DNA of 24,243 nucleotides from the NCBI GenBank assembly GCA_937969485.1, contig CALBVQ010000154.1, positions 1-24,243 of the forward strand, written 5' to 3'. Below are positions 1 to 7,510 of this stretch, piece by piece (positions within the stretch are counted from its first letter, which is position 1; every line of letters starts with the position of its first letter). Origin of the DNA: an uncultured Saprospiraceae bacterium. GTDB lineage: Bacteria; Bacteroidota; Bacteroidia; Chitinophagales; Saprospiraceae. The position numbers and the translations under genes are program-made. Under the pieces are notes generated by a model, which saw nothing but the letters and a program-made list of their open reading frames with translations, searched no databases and was not told the origin of the DNA.

Positions 1-90
1 AAGCAGTTTCGGTTCGTCATTGATATCTTAATGCATATTTCGGGTTAAACATGCAAAGGACTTCATTTAATTACTTTACAACTTTTACGC

Positions 91-231
91 TTATTTATCT
101 TCAGCTGAATTGTACCTTTTTAATGTAGGAATGTCGAAGAAAATCTTTAGCATGGCAATTACCGCGGTCATCGCAATGTAGAATGGAATGAAAGGTCCGA
201 TAATGGAAATCCTGTCAATGTCTAAAATCAT
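91..231 (-). CDS. possible small membrane protein (46 aa)
   Basis: An ATG-initiated frame on the minus strand encodes 46 residues and ends in TAA. Residues about 8-32 form one hydrophobic stretch (IIGPFIPFYIAMTAVIAML) that could span a membrane, followed by a polar tail ending in KRYNSAEDK. It is too short for ordinary ORF cut-offs. I do not recognise a family. In favour are the well-defined hydrophobic core with charged flanks and no competing gene on either strand. Against are the lack of a recognisable promoter and the fact that AT-rich DNA readily yields hydrophobic codons such as ATT and TTC. It may also be a decayed remnant of a longer gene. Confidence 0.35.
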   Translation of the reverse strand: MILDIDRISIIGPFIPFYIAMTAVIAMLKIFFDIPTLKRYNSAEDK

Positions 232-513
232 GTATATATTAGTCCGTAGCCTGATTATTCTTCATTGGAAAACACGCTAAAACTTAGGGACTGTTATATT
301 AATAGCAATTTTTAGCAGTCTGAATTATACTACACTGAATGTCGATCAACATTAAATGGCAAGAGAGGACTTGCGCACATATGAAATAGAAATTTCCCGT
401 CTTCACTAATTAATTTATGATTTGCAATTGTAAGCGGCATTTTATACCAAAATTTGTATAATTAGATGTGGAATTAATTATTAGAGTTAATTTTACCACC
501 TTATAACTTATTT
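232..513. other. intergenic region upstream of queD
   Basis: This AT-rich stretch of 282 bases separates the possible small minus-strand ORF from queD and should hold the queD promoter. I found no exact TAnnTTTG element. Two interleaved inverted repeats are visible: GCTAAAA (276-282) with TTTTAGC (310-316), and GACTG (289-293) with CAGTC (316-320). Their arms are short and far apart, so they may be chance. No tRNA or other RNA gene was recognised. Confidence 0.4.
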
Positions 514-882
514 ATGATTATTTACAAGGAATTTAGCTTTGATTCTGCTCACTTTTTACCAAATGTCCCTGATGGGCACAAATGTAAAAACTTGCATGGA
601 CACACATATCATATCAAGATATTTATAGACGGGCCACTAGATCCGAAAGTGGGCTGGGTTATGGATTATGGAGATATGAAGATCGCATGGAAGCAGGTAG
701 ATGAACTCTTAGATCATAAATATCTAAATGATATCGATGGACTTGAAAACCCTACAGCGGAAATTATTGTTGTATGGATATGGCGCAAACTTAAGCCCTT
801 GCTACCTGAATTGTGCAAGCTTGAATTGAAGGAGACGCCTTCTTCAGGAGTAATTTATCAAGGTGAATTAGAAAATATATGA
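514..882 (+). CDS. queD: 6-carboxy-5,6,7,8-tetrahydropterin synthase QueD
   Basis: QueD converts 7,8-dihydroneopterin triphosphate to 6-carboxytetrahydropterin in the cytoplasm, an early step towards the 7-deazaguanine base of queuosine in tRNA. The 122-residue protein has the full family length. The zinc-binding histidines are visible as H13 (SAHFLP) and H28/H30 (LHGH), with the catalytic cysteine at C24 in HKCKNLHGH. The downstream D67-H68 pair (LLDHKYLND) and E107 in KETPSSG are also in place. The fold closely resembles E. coli QueD as I remember it, including GLENPT and the VGWVMDYGD segment. The stop codon overlaps the start of the next gene by 4 bp (ATGA), which suggests translational coupling to an ABC exporter with no obvious link to queuosine. 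No queC, queE or queF is present in this window. Confidence 0.95.
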   Translation: MIIYKEFSFDSAHFLPNVPDGHKCKNLHGHTYHIKIFIDGPLDPKVGWVMDYGDMKIAWKQVDELLDHKYLNDIDGLENPTAEIIVVWIWRKLKPLLPELCKLELKETPSSGVIYQGELENI

Positions 883-2669
883 CTAGGAGATCCTCAGTAG
901 GAGTTGAAGGTGATGAGCCGAAAAAAAAGATTAGCAGAGAAGAGTTTAAGGAGGCCTTACAGATATTTAAGTATGTTAAACCATATAAGTGGTATTTAGT
1001 TGGCGCTTTTACCATGTTGGTGTTAAGCAGCTTGCTGACAATGATTTTTCCATATTTAGCTGGAGTGTTGTCTGATATAGCGACAGGTACTGATAGATAT
1101 GGATTAAATCTCAATGATGTAGGTAAGATTTTGATCTTGATAATTGTTGTTCAAGGTATTGTTTCTTATTCTCAAGTATGGTTCAATGCGATGGTTAGCG
1201 AGCGGTCGATGGCAGATCTAAGGATGGCACTATACGCAAAGATGGTAAGTCTACCAATTTTCTTTTTCGAAGAGAATAGAGTAGGAGAATTGATGTCAAG
1301 AATTTCATCAGATGTTGCTCAGTTACAGAGTGTGTTTTCATCCACTCTGCTTAGTTTCTTTCGCCAAATCTTTATCCTGGTTATCGCTGTGAGTCTTCTA
1401 TTATTTATCACACCGCAACTATCGCTCATCATGTTGGCAACTTTTCCTATTGTCGTAGTTGGCGCATTATTTTTCGGTAGATATTTAAGAAGGCTATCAA
1501 AAAATAGACAGAAAGAACTAGCAAACACGAATGTGGTAGTGGAAGAATCTCTTCATAATATCAAATCAGTAAAGTCTTTTACCAACGAGCAGTTTGAGTC
1601 GGAAAGATATGACAAGAAGATAAAGAGCCTAGTTGGAATATCACTGAGTTTGGCGCGAGTAAGAGGTGGTTTTTCCACCTTTATTGTAGTGTTGATATTC
1701 GGAGGATTATTCTTTGTTCTTTGGATGGGAGCTAATTATGTAGCTAATGGTGATATGACGATAGGGGATCTGGTTACTTTCATAGCCTATACAGGATTTA
1801 TTGGAGGTTCGATTGCAGGTCTTGGGAATTTCTACGCAGAGATTGTCTCGGCGATTGGAGGCACTGAAAGGATAAGAGAGATATTGAATCTAGATAGTGA
1901 GTTAAATATTCTATCTGAAGAGACAATTCAGGTAGAGGGGAATTTACAGTATAATGATGTTCGCTTTTCTTATCCTACGCGTAAGGATTTTGAAATATTA
2001 AAAGGAATTAGTTTTACCATCGCAGCTGGCGAAAAGACGGCACTGGTGGGGCAAAGTGGATCGGGAAAAAGTACAATTGTTCAACTTTTAATGAGATATT
2101 ATGAGCTTGAGCATGGAGAGATCTTAGTAGATGGGAAGAATATAAATGGGATAGACCATAAAGCATTTAGAAAAAATCTAGCTATTGTTCCTCAAGAGAT
2201 TATGCTTTTCGGTGGAACCCTAAAGGAAAATATTCTTTATGGAAAACCAAATGCAAGTGAAGAAGAAATCATGGCTGCTGCAAAGAAGGCGAATTGCTAT
2301 GATTTTATCATGAAATTTCCTGACGGGTTTGAAACTACAGTTGGTGAAAGAGGTGTTAAATTATCAGGCGGTCAGAAACAAAGAGTCGCAATAGCACGAG
2401 CTATTCTGAAAGACCCTAAGATCTTAATTCTTGATGAGGCAACTAGCGCACTTGATACTGAAAGTGAACGATTAGTGCAGGAGGCGTTGGAAAATTTGAT
2501 GGAAGGTAGGACTTCGATCATCATTGCACATAGACTATCTACAATAAAAAATGTTGATAATATAATAGTTATCGATGACGGTAATATTGCTGAAGAAGGA
2601 AGTCATGATGTACTGATAGAAAAGGAGAATGGGACTTATGCGGCACTTGCCAAATTGCAATATGAATAA
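879..2669 (+). CDS. MsbA-type ABC exporter, fused permease and ATPase
   Basis: A half-transporter of 596 residues with an ABC type-1 transmembrane domain (about residues 35-330, six predicted helices) followed by a nucleotide-binding domain (about 350-590). Key motifs are intact: Walker A GQSGSGKST (391-399), Q-loop Q439, signature LSGGQ (495-499), Walker B ILILDE with catalytic E520, and the switch histidine H551 in IIAHRLS. It should act as a homodimer in the inner membrane, exporting a lipid or other amphipathic substrate. The architecture matches the MsbA/LmrA/BmrA group, but the sequence does not decide the substrate, so I give no gene symbol. The start overlaps the queD stop by 4 bp. 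The envelope genes downstream (murB, amidase, lptD) make a lipid or LPS-precursor role plausible, though this is inference. Confidence 0.92.
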   Translation: MTRRSSVGVEGDEPKKKISREEFKEALQIFKYVKPYKWYLVGAFTMLVLSSLLTMIFPYLAGVLSDIATGTDRYGLNLNDVGKILILIIVVQGIVSYSQVWFNAMVSERSMADLRMALYAKMVSLPIFFFEENRVGELMSRISSDVAQLQSVFSSTLLSFFRQIFILVIAVSLLLFITPQLSLIMLATFPIVVVGALFFGRYLRRLSKNRQKELANTNVVVEESLHNIKSVKSFTNEQFESERYDKKIKSLVGISLSLARVRGGFSTFIVVLIFGGLFFVLWMGANYVANGDMTIGDLVTFIAYTGFIGGSIAGLGNFYAEIVSAIGGTERIREILNLDSELNILSEETIQVEGNLQYNDVRFSYPTRKDFEILKGISFTIAAGEKTALVGQSGSGKSTIVQLLMRYYELEHGEILVDGKNINGIDHKAFRKNLAIVPQEIMLFGGTLKENILYGKPNASEEEIMAAAKKANCYDFIMKFPDGFETTVGERGVKLSGGQKQRVAIARAILKDPKILILDEATSALDTESERLVQEALENLMEGRTSIIIAHRLSTIKNVDNIIVIDDGNIAEEGSHDVLIEKENGTYAALAKLQYE

Positions 2670-2705
2670 TCTTCTTACATTTACATAAGAATTAAAATTT
2701 ACGAT

Positions 2706-3356
2706 ATGAGAGCTATAGTGTTAGTGTTATTGATTTTTTGTACCCTACAAGTAGGCACAAGTCAATTTAATATAGGCGTTGTTTCAGGTGGAGATTTATA
2801 TCAGAGGTATGTCAATCCCGTTGATGATACTGGAACGGATCGTTCAGCTGGTTCTGCATTGATCAATGCCTCCTTAGGATTGAAACTATGGGTAGGTGCA
2901 CCTGCATTTTCAGTGAGTGTTGAAGCTCACGCCAATTCTGGTACTTTAGCATTGAATATTGAAGAGTACAAGGGCTTAGGTGCCTTATCTTTTCCAGTCT
3001 TGGCTAAGCTGAATTTCGGAGGTTTGAGTGCGTTTGGTATAACAGAAGATAATACAGGCTGGAGTATTGGTGGAGGTTGGCAACTAAGTAAAACAGAGGT
3101 ATATGGTTTATCATCGGCTGCCAGAGCGCAAGGTGTTGAACGGAACTACTTTCCAACCTACATTGGTGAAGTATCTTTCGGTGCTGGAACGAAATCTAAG
3201 GTAAGGGAATTTTACATTCGTTATGGTTTCAATCCTGATACTTCAGCTAATTCACTTAATATTGGAGTTAATACCACATTCAGTATTCCTTTCATGAAAT
3301 TACCAGACTTTAATATCAAGCCTGACTCGGAGGAAGAAGAAATAATCAAGATTTAA
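2706..3356 (+). CDS. hypothetical secreted protein, probable small outer-membrane beta-barrel
   Basis: I recognise no named family. The first 19 or so residues form a typical signal peptide (hydrophobic VLVLLIFCTLQVG, then TSQ). The mature part, about 195 residues, is rich in glycine and in alternating polar/hydrophobic stretches such as SVSVEAHA, WSIGGGWQL, EVSFGAGT and EFYIRYGF, which are usual for outer-membrane beta-barrels. The C-terminus is acidic (SEEEEIIKI) and does not end in the aromatic residue typical of proteobacterial barrels. It starts 36 bp after the exporter and ends one base before the murB ATG, so the three genes are probably co-transcribed. Function is unknown; the barrel prediction rests on pattern only. 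Confidence 0.75.
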   Translation: MRAIVLVLLIFCTLQVGTSQFNIGVVSGGDLYQRYVNPVDDTGTDRSAGSALINASLGLKLWVGAPAFSVSVEAHANSGTLALNIEEYKGLGALSFPVLAKLNFGGLSAFGITEDNTGWSIGGGWQLSKTEVYGLSSAARAQGVERNYFPTYIGEVSFGAGTKSKVREFYIRYGFNPDTSANSLNIGVNTTFSIPFMKLPDFNIKPDSEEEEIIKI

Positions 3357-3357
3357 T

Positions 3358-4356
3358 ATGCCAAGCTTAAAGGCGTTCAATACTTTCGGAGTCGATGTAT
3401 CGGCTTCTTCAATAGAGGTGATTTCGAAACGTTCAGACTTAGAATTGTTCAACTATGAAAGCGTTGAAGACTATTTTATTCTTGGGGGGGGATCTAATCT
3501 ATTACTTACAAAAGATATTAATAAGCCAGTCCTTAAAAATGAAATTAAAGGCAAACGTATTGTGCAGCAATCAGTTGCAGAAGTTTGGGTGCAAATTGGA
3601 GGAGGAGAGAATTGGCATGAAACCGTTTTGTGGTCTCTAGATCAAGAATTGGCTGGACTGGAAAACTTGTCGCTAATCCCTGGAACAGTTGGTGCTGCTC
3701 CCATCCAGAATATTGGCGCCTATGGGGTGGAATTGCAAGATGTATTTTATCAACTTACTGCATATGATCTAATGCAAAAGGAGGTTGTCACATTCAGTAA
3801 GGAAGATTGCCAGTTTGGCTACAGGTCTTCATACTTCAAAAGACCTGAAAATAAGGGACGATACTTTATTACACATGTAACCTTGAAGCTGTCCAAGGCT
3901 TTTTCGACAGTGAATACTTCTTACGGTGCAATAGAAAATATCCTGAATGAAAATCAGATTGACAGTCCTACTGCTCGAGATGTCAGTGAGGCTGTAGTTG
4001 AAATTAGACAATCCAAATTACCCGATCCTACCGAGTTAGGAAATAGTGGGTCATTCTTTAAAAACCCCATCGTTGCTGTTGAGATTTTCAAAGGTATTCA
4101 AAAAATATACGAGAAGGTACCTTCTTACCCTGTTTCGGAAGGCTTGGTAAAGATTCCGGCTGGTTGGTTGATTGAACAATGCGGTTTTAAAGGGAAGGTT
4201 TATGGTGAGACGGGAAGTTATGCCAAGCAAGCACTAATAATCGTAAACTATGGAAAGGCAACTGGAAGTGAAATTTATGAGCATGCTCTCAGAGTTCAAT
4301 CTTCAGTGAAAGAAACCTTTGGAATCCAGCTGGATTGTGAAGTGAATATTATATAA
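3358..4356 (+). CDS. murB: UDP-N-acetylenolpyruvoylglucosamine reductase MurB
   Basis: MurB is the FAD-dependent enzyme that uses NADPH to reduce UDP-GlcNAc-enolpyruvate to UDP-MurNAc, the second committed step of peptidoglycan precursor synthesis, in the cytoplasm. The protein has 332 residues, close to the type I (E. coli-like) enzyme. Visible features are the FAD-binding LGGGSNLLL (42-50), the IPGTVGAAPIQNIGAYG segment (107-123), R156 in GYRSSYFK (the extra segment typical of type I), the proton-donor serine S232 in GNSGSFFKNP, and the C-terminal catalytic glutamate E328 in CEVNII. The ATG lies one base after the stop of the preceding gene, so translation is probably coupled. It converges on mlaD, with an inverted repeat between them. 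Confidence 0.96.
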   Translation: MPSLKAFNTFGVDVSASSIEVISKRSDLELFNYESVEDYFILGGGSNLLLTKDINKPVLKNEIKGKRIVQQSVAEVWVQIGGGENWHETVLWSLDQELAGLENLSLIPGTVGAAPIQNIGAYGVELQDVFYQLTAYDLMQKEVVTFSKEDCQFGYRSSYFKRPENKGRYFITHVTLKLSKAFSTVNTSYGAIENILNENQIDSPTARDVSEAVVEIRQSKLPDPTELGNSGSFFKNPIVAVEIFKGIQKIYEKVPSYPVSEGLVKIPAGWLIEQCGFKGKVYGETGSYAKQALIIVNYGKATGSEIYEHALRVQSSVKETFGIQLDCEVNII

Positions 4357-4366
4357 TAGTCATAAG

Positions 4367-4390
4367 CGAAAGATCCACGAGCATCTTTCG
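4367..4390. terminator. inverted repeat between convergent murB and mlaD, possible bidirectional terminator
   Basis: CGAAAGAT (4367-4374) and ATCTTTCG (4383-4390) are perfect 8-bp inverted arms around an 8-base loop. They lie 10 bp after the murB stop, in the 68-bp gap between two convergent genes, where a shared terminator would be expected. There is no U-tract directly after either arm, so this may not be a classical intrinsic terminator. Confidence 0.45.
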
Positions 4391-4424
4391 GTCTAACTCG
4401 AAATTCTGATAAGTCTATTTATTA

Positions 4425-5483
4425 TTAATCTTGCTTTAGTTTCAATGCAGGATCATTCTCAGGAAGTACATATTGTGTTTGTTTCTTACCAAACACCGAT
4501 ACATTAACATAACGCTTTGGATTCAACCGTAGATCTTGTAGTAAAAGCCCTATTTCCTCACTTGTGTTTTCGATCTCCTTGTAAAGTTCCTCGTCGTTCA
4601 CCAACATTCCAAGCGTCCCCTCTCCGCGCTCAACTTTGTCAACAATCTCAGTGATCTTAGCCATTGATGCATTTGTTGCCGCAATAGTACTCTTCAGGTC
4701 AGTTATTGCTTCCGTAGCAGTATTCATTGTCGTATTCGCGTTTGCAACAGCTCCTGAAACATTTGCATTTTTTAAGTCATTTGTGACAGTTTCCACGTTC
4801 ATCAAGATGCTTTCGATCCGCTGGTTGTTATCATTCAGTGTATTACTCAACTTACTCAAGTTTGACGACACATTCTTTACATCGTAAGTTGAGCTAGCTA
4901 ATACTCTATTTATCTTAGTGGTTATGTCACTGAGGTTTGCAACTGAAAGCTTTAAGTCTTCCATGATCACAGTAAAGTCAGCACTTGCACCTTCTTCTCC
5001 ACCTATCAATTCTTGTATCTTGTTTTGAGCATTTTCCATTGCTCCATCTATAACTCCGTCTCCTAGCATAGATGACATTAATCCTCGTGATTCACTCGCC
5101 AATTTATCCCCGTCTTCCAGACAATTCCCTTCACCACTGCATGGTTTATCAAATTCGATGGCAATTGCCTTGCCTCCCATTAACCCTGTACTAACTAATA
5201 CGGCTCTCGCACTTTTCGGTATATGACCAACATTTTCAATGGTAAATCTCACAATTACATTCTGAACATTATTGTTATCAAGCACAACATCTGTTACATT
5301 CCCTACTTTTACACCATTAATAAGAACGGGAGAAGAGGCAGAAAGCTGATCTACATAAGAATAGTTAGTCTCCAAATTCAAACTCCTAGCAAATAAATCT
5401 TCACCTTTAAGAAAATTGAAGCCCCATATCATGACTGCAACTACTACTAGAACTAAGGCTCCTATTTTGACTTCTTTACGCAT
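4425..5483 (-). CDS. MlaD-family MCE-domain lipid-transport protein
   Basis: A protein of 352 residues with an N-terminal membrane anchor (about 7-25, ALVLVVVAVMIWGF) and an MCE domain from about 36 to 112, with the typical LINGVKVGNVTDV and STGLMGGKAIAIEF segments. The rest is helical and probably forms a coiled-coil tube (about 140-325). MCE proteins of the MlaD/PqiB type carry phospholipids or other lipids between inner and outer membranes. The length and single MCE domain match the Bacteroidota form usually annotated as MlaD family protein; no MlaE permease or MlaF ATPase is present here. It lies 132 bp downstream of the amidase on the same strand, and a TATATTTG element in the gap may give it its own promoter. 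Confidence 0.88.
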   Translation of the reverse strand: MRKEVKIGALVLVVVAVMIWGFNFLKGEDLFARSLNLETNYSYVDQLSASSPVLINGVKVGNVTDVVLDNNNVQNVIVRFTIENVGHIPKSARAVLVSTGLMGGKAIAIEFDKPCSGEGNCLEDGDKLASESRGLMSSMLGDGVIDGAMENAQNKIQELIGGEEGASADFTVIMEDLKLSVANLSDITTKINRVLASSTYDVKNVSSNLSKLSNTLNDNNQRIESILMNVETVTNDLKNANVSGAVANANTTMNTATEAITDLKSTIAATNASMAKITEIVDKVERGEGTLGMLVNDEELYKEIENTSEEIGLLLQDLRLNPKRYVNVSVFGKKQTQYVLPENDPALKLKQD

Positions 5484-5602
5484 AATTTTTGATTTACAGT
5501 TTTTCGTTTATTGTGTCCAGATAGTTCATCACTCTATACAATCATTATTAACGTGAATGTGTTCGTAATTGATGCAAAAATGTCTGAAAAAGTGCTACGG
5601 AA

Positions 5603-5610
5603 CAAATATA
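5603..5610 (-). promoter_or_regulatory. candidate -7 element (TATATTTG) for the mlaD-like gene
   Basis: On the minus strand this reads TATATTTG, an exact match to the Bacteroidota TAnnTTTG element. It lies just after the amidase stop and about 120 bp upstream of the MCE gene start. I see no TTG at the expected -33 position, and the 8-mer is common by chance in AT-rich DNA. Confidence 0.35.
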
Positions 5611-5615
5611 CGGCC

Positions 5616-6374
5616 TTACTTATTCGTATTTACTAGAAATAATTCTGAAGATTGCTGTAAACTGTTCCTATACATAACGATCGAATTCCATAAAACTTCC
5701 ACTACTTCTGCTTTACCTTTCTCACTGCTAATATATTCTTCATTTTTGGCATTACTAAGGTATGCTAATTCGATTAGCACTCCTGGCATATCCAAGGTCC
5801 TAAGCACCCTGAAATTAGCTTGTCGTAAGCCTCTTTGATGCAGTGTGCTAGATGAATTGAAAGAAGAAATAACTTGGTTGCCGTAGGTTAAAGACTGCTC
5901 CAAGTAGGCAGACTCTGCGAATTCATTTAGTATAAATGACATGTTCTCGTTTAGTTCATTTTCTGCGTATAACCCGCCATTCTCTCTTTCTGCAATACTG
6001 CGATCTTCTTGCGTATGACCAGATCCATGCACATAAACTTCAGTACCATGCACGTAGGAATGAGCAATGTGGTTGCAATGCAGCGAAATAAATAAATCGA
6101 CATGTGATTCATTTGCCATATCAGCTCTTCTATTCAATTTTATGAATTCGTCATCATGCCTTGTAAGCATAATTTCTATTTGATAACTTGACATTTCCGA
6201 AAGCTTCTTTGCTATGTCTAAGACAATATCTTTCTCTACGGAATGTGCCCCTGTTGTACCGTTATCCTTGCCTCCGTGACCAGCATCCACCATCACACGG
6301 AAGGTATCCTGCGCGTAGCTTTTTGGGCTTAAAGCCCAAAGAAAAATAAAAGTTATTAAGGCGAGTGTCCTCAT
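5616..6374 (-). CDS. secreted N-acetylmuramoyl-L-alanine amidase (Amidase_3)
   Basis: A zinc amidase that cuts the bond between MurNAc and the stem peptide, acting in the periplasm during cell separation or wall turnover. Residues 1-21 are a signal peptide ending in SYAQ. The Amidase_3 fold starts at VMVDAGHGG, giving zinc ligand H33. E47 (SVEKDI) and H99 (SLHCNH) complete the metal site, and catalytic E202 lies in VLIELAYLSN. The protein has 252 residues, essentially just the catalytic domain, without AMIN or LysM targeting domains. It is the upstream neighbour of the MCE gene and diverges from the OmpA-type lipoprotein gene with a 94-bp gap. A perfect GGGC-type palindrome (6322-6340) lies inside its signal-peptide coding region. 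Confidence 0.93.
   Translation of the reverse strand: MRTLALITFIFLWALSPKSYAQDTFRVMVDAGHGGKDNGTTGAHSVEKDIVLDIAKKLSEMSSYQIEIMLTRHDDEFIKLNRRADMANESHVDLFISLHCNHIAHSYVHGTEVYVHGSGHTQEDRSIAERENGGLYAENELNENMSFILNEFAESAYLEQSLTYGNQVISSFNSSSTLHQRGLRQANFRVLRTLDMPGVLIELAYLSNAKNEEYISSEKGKAEVVEVLWNSIVMYRNSLQQSSELFLVNTNK
6322..6340. repeat. dispersed palindrome, copy 1 (amidase signal peptide)
   Basis: TTTGGGCTTAAAGCCCAAA is a perfect palindrome with 9-bp arms around one central base. It lies in the codons for the end of the amidase signal peptide (ALSPKS), a place that tolerates sequence change. It is one of at least eight related GGGC/GCCC palindromes in the window. Confidence 0.75.
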
Positions 6375-6468
6375 TAAATTGATATATAGAAGTAAATATA
6401 TTAAATAATTATGTAATATGTATATTTCTCAACCCTTCTCTTTGTATATTTACCGCAAAACAATTCTT

Positions 6469-7446
6469 ATGTCAACAAATCGAATTCTATTCTTTGTGAT
6501 CCTCCTGTTTTCTCTAGGCTCTTGTGTGTCTACAGCTAAGTTTTCAGCCATTGAAGACGAAAATAAAAGATTGAAACTTAGTGCGGACGAATTGATTGAC
6601 TTACGTCAAAAGTACGCCGAAACAGCTGCTATGCTTGAGAGTAAGTCGAGAAAGTTAACTACAGCCGAGCAGCAAATTAACGTTCTCGAGAATAAGATCG
6701 CAACAATGCAAGAAAATTATGCAGTCCTTCAGTCTGACTTCAACCTACTTTCATCCCAAAATAACGTGATTCTAAATTCTAGTTCGCAGCAAAGGTCGGA
6801 TCTTGAACGGAAATTATCTGAAAAGCAAGTACAGCTTGATAAGCAGCAAAGGCTTTTGACAGAGAAGAAAGATGAACTCGATAAACAACGGGCAATTCTG
6901 TCTGAACAAGAATCTACGATCCAACAACGAGAGGAACAAATCAGTACACTCAATTCTAACTTACTCGAACAGAGAAGAGCGCTTCTTGATTTACGAAATG
7001 AAATTATTACGGCATTACAGGGCTTTTCGTCAGATGAATTACAAGTCGAGCAGAAGAAGGACGGAAAGGTTTATGTTTCTTTGTCCCAGCAGCTACTATT
7101 TAAAAAAGGAAGCGATGTGATCGATTCCAAGGGGAAGGAGGCAATACAAACACTCGCAGAAGTGTTAAAAGGAAAGGAGATGGCAATCCTTATTGAAGGT
7201 CATACAGATAGCGACGGAAGCGCTGCTCGAAACTGGGACTTGAGTGTTACAAGAGCAACGGCTGTTGTGAAAATATTAGAAGACAGTGGGGTTGATCCTA
7301 AACGGTTGACTGCCAGTGGAAAAGCCCTTTATTCGCCTAAGGTAGAAAATACAACTGAAGACCAAAAGGCAATAAATAGAAGAACAGAAATAATCTTATC
7401 TCCTAAATTAGATAAGATTTACGAATTAATTAATAAAACTAAATAG
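6469..7446 (+). CDS. OmpA-family peptidoglycan-binding lipoprotein with coiled coil
   Basis: Starting at the ATG at 6469 gives 325 residues with a lipoprotein signal ending in LGSC (modified cysteine C19). An in-frame ATG at 6418 would add 17 residues before the signal (MYISQPF...), so the later start is preferred. Residues about 28-195 are a long, Q/E/K-rich coiled coil. Residues about 198-315 are an OmpA C-terminal domain with LIEGHTDSDG (242-250), N255 followed by LSVTRA, and NRRTEI (303-308), the residues that usually hold the diaminopimelate group of peptidoglycan. It should tether the outer membrane to the cell wall, in the manner of Pal or YiaD. It diverges from the amidase gene and precedes the DUF6438 gene, which seems to have its own promoter. 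Confidence 0.9.
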   Translation: MSTNRILFFVILLFSLGSCVSTAKFSAIEDENKRLKLSADELIDLRQKYAETAAMLESKSRKLTTAEQQINVLENKIATMQENYAVLQSDFNLLSSQNNVILNSSSQQRSDLERKLSEKQVQLDKQQRLLTEKKDELDKQRAILSEQESTIQQREEQISTLNSNLLEQRRALLDLRNEIITALQGFSSDELQVEQKKDGKVYVSLSQQLLFKKGSDVIDSKGKEAIQTLAEVLKGKEMAILIEGHTDSDGSAARNWDLSVTRATAVVKILEDSGVDPKRLTASGKALYSPKVENTTEDQKAINRRTEIILSPKLDKIYELINKTK

Positions 7447-7458
7447 CTAACAAGCGTT

Positions 7459-7466
7459 TACATTTG
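7459..7466 (+). promoter_or_regulatory. candidate -7 element (TACATTTG) for the DUF6438 lipoprotein gene
   Basis: TACATTTG matches TAnnTTTG exactly and lies 44 bp upstream of the ATG at 7511, right after the OmpA gene stop. No TTG is seen at the -33 position. Transcription would begin at about 7472, immediately before a 7-bp hairpin. Confidence 0.4.
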
Positions 7467-7472
7467 TGTAAT

Positions 7473-7491
7473 TGACGAGCTTTTCTCGTCA
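7473..7491 (+). promoter_or_regulatory. hairpin at the predicted 5' end of the DUF6438 mRNA
   Basis: TGACGAG (7473-7479) and CTCGTCA (7485-7491) pair perfectly around a CTTTT loop. No U-tract follows, so it does not look like an intrinsic terminator for the OmpA gene. Its position just after the predicted transcription start suggests a 5'-end stem-loop that could stabilise the mRNA. Confidence 0.4.
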
Positions 7492-7510
7492 TAAAGCCAA
7501 ACGATAGATT

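Noticed and set aside
1..513. tRNA or riboswitch upstream of queD (a preQ1 element was considered)
   Set aside because: I could not find a cloverleaf, nor a preQ1-type hairpin with an A-rich tail near the queD start.
5569..5838. 89-codon plus-strand frame across the amidase 3' end
   Set aside because: It lies antisense to the well-supported amidase gene and has no recognisable domain; a shadow frame.
6418..6468. 17-residue N-terminal extension of the OmpA lipoprotein (ATG at 6418)
   Set aside because: It would place MYISQPF... before a complete lipoprotein signal peptide that starts well at 6469, so the lipobox would be too far from the N-terminus.
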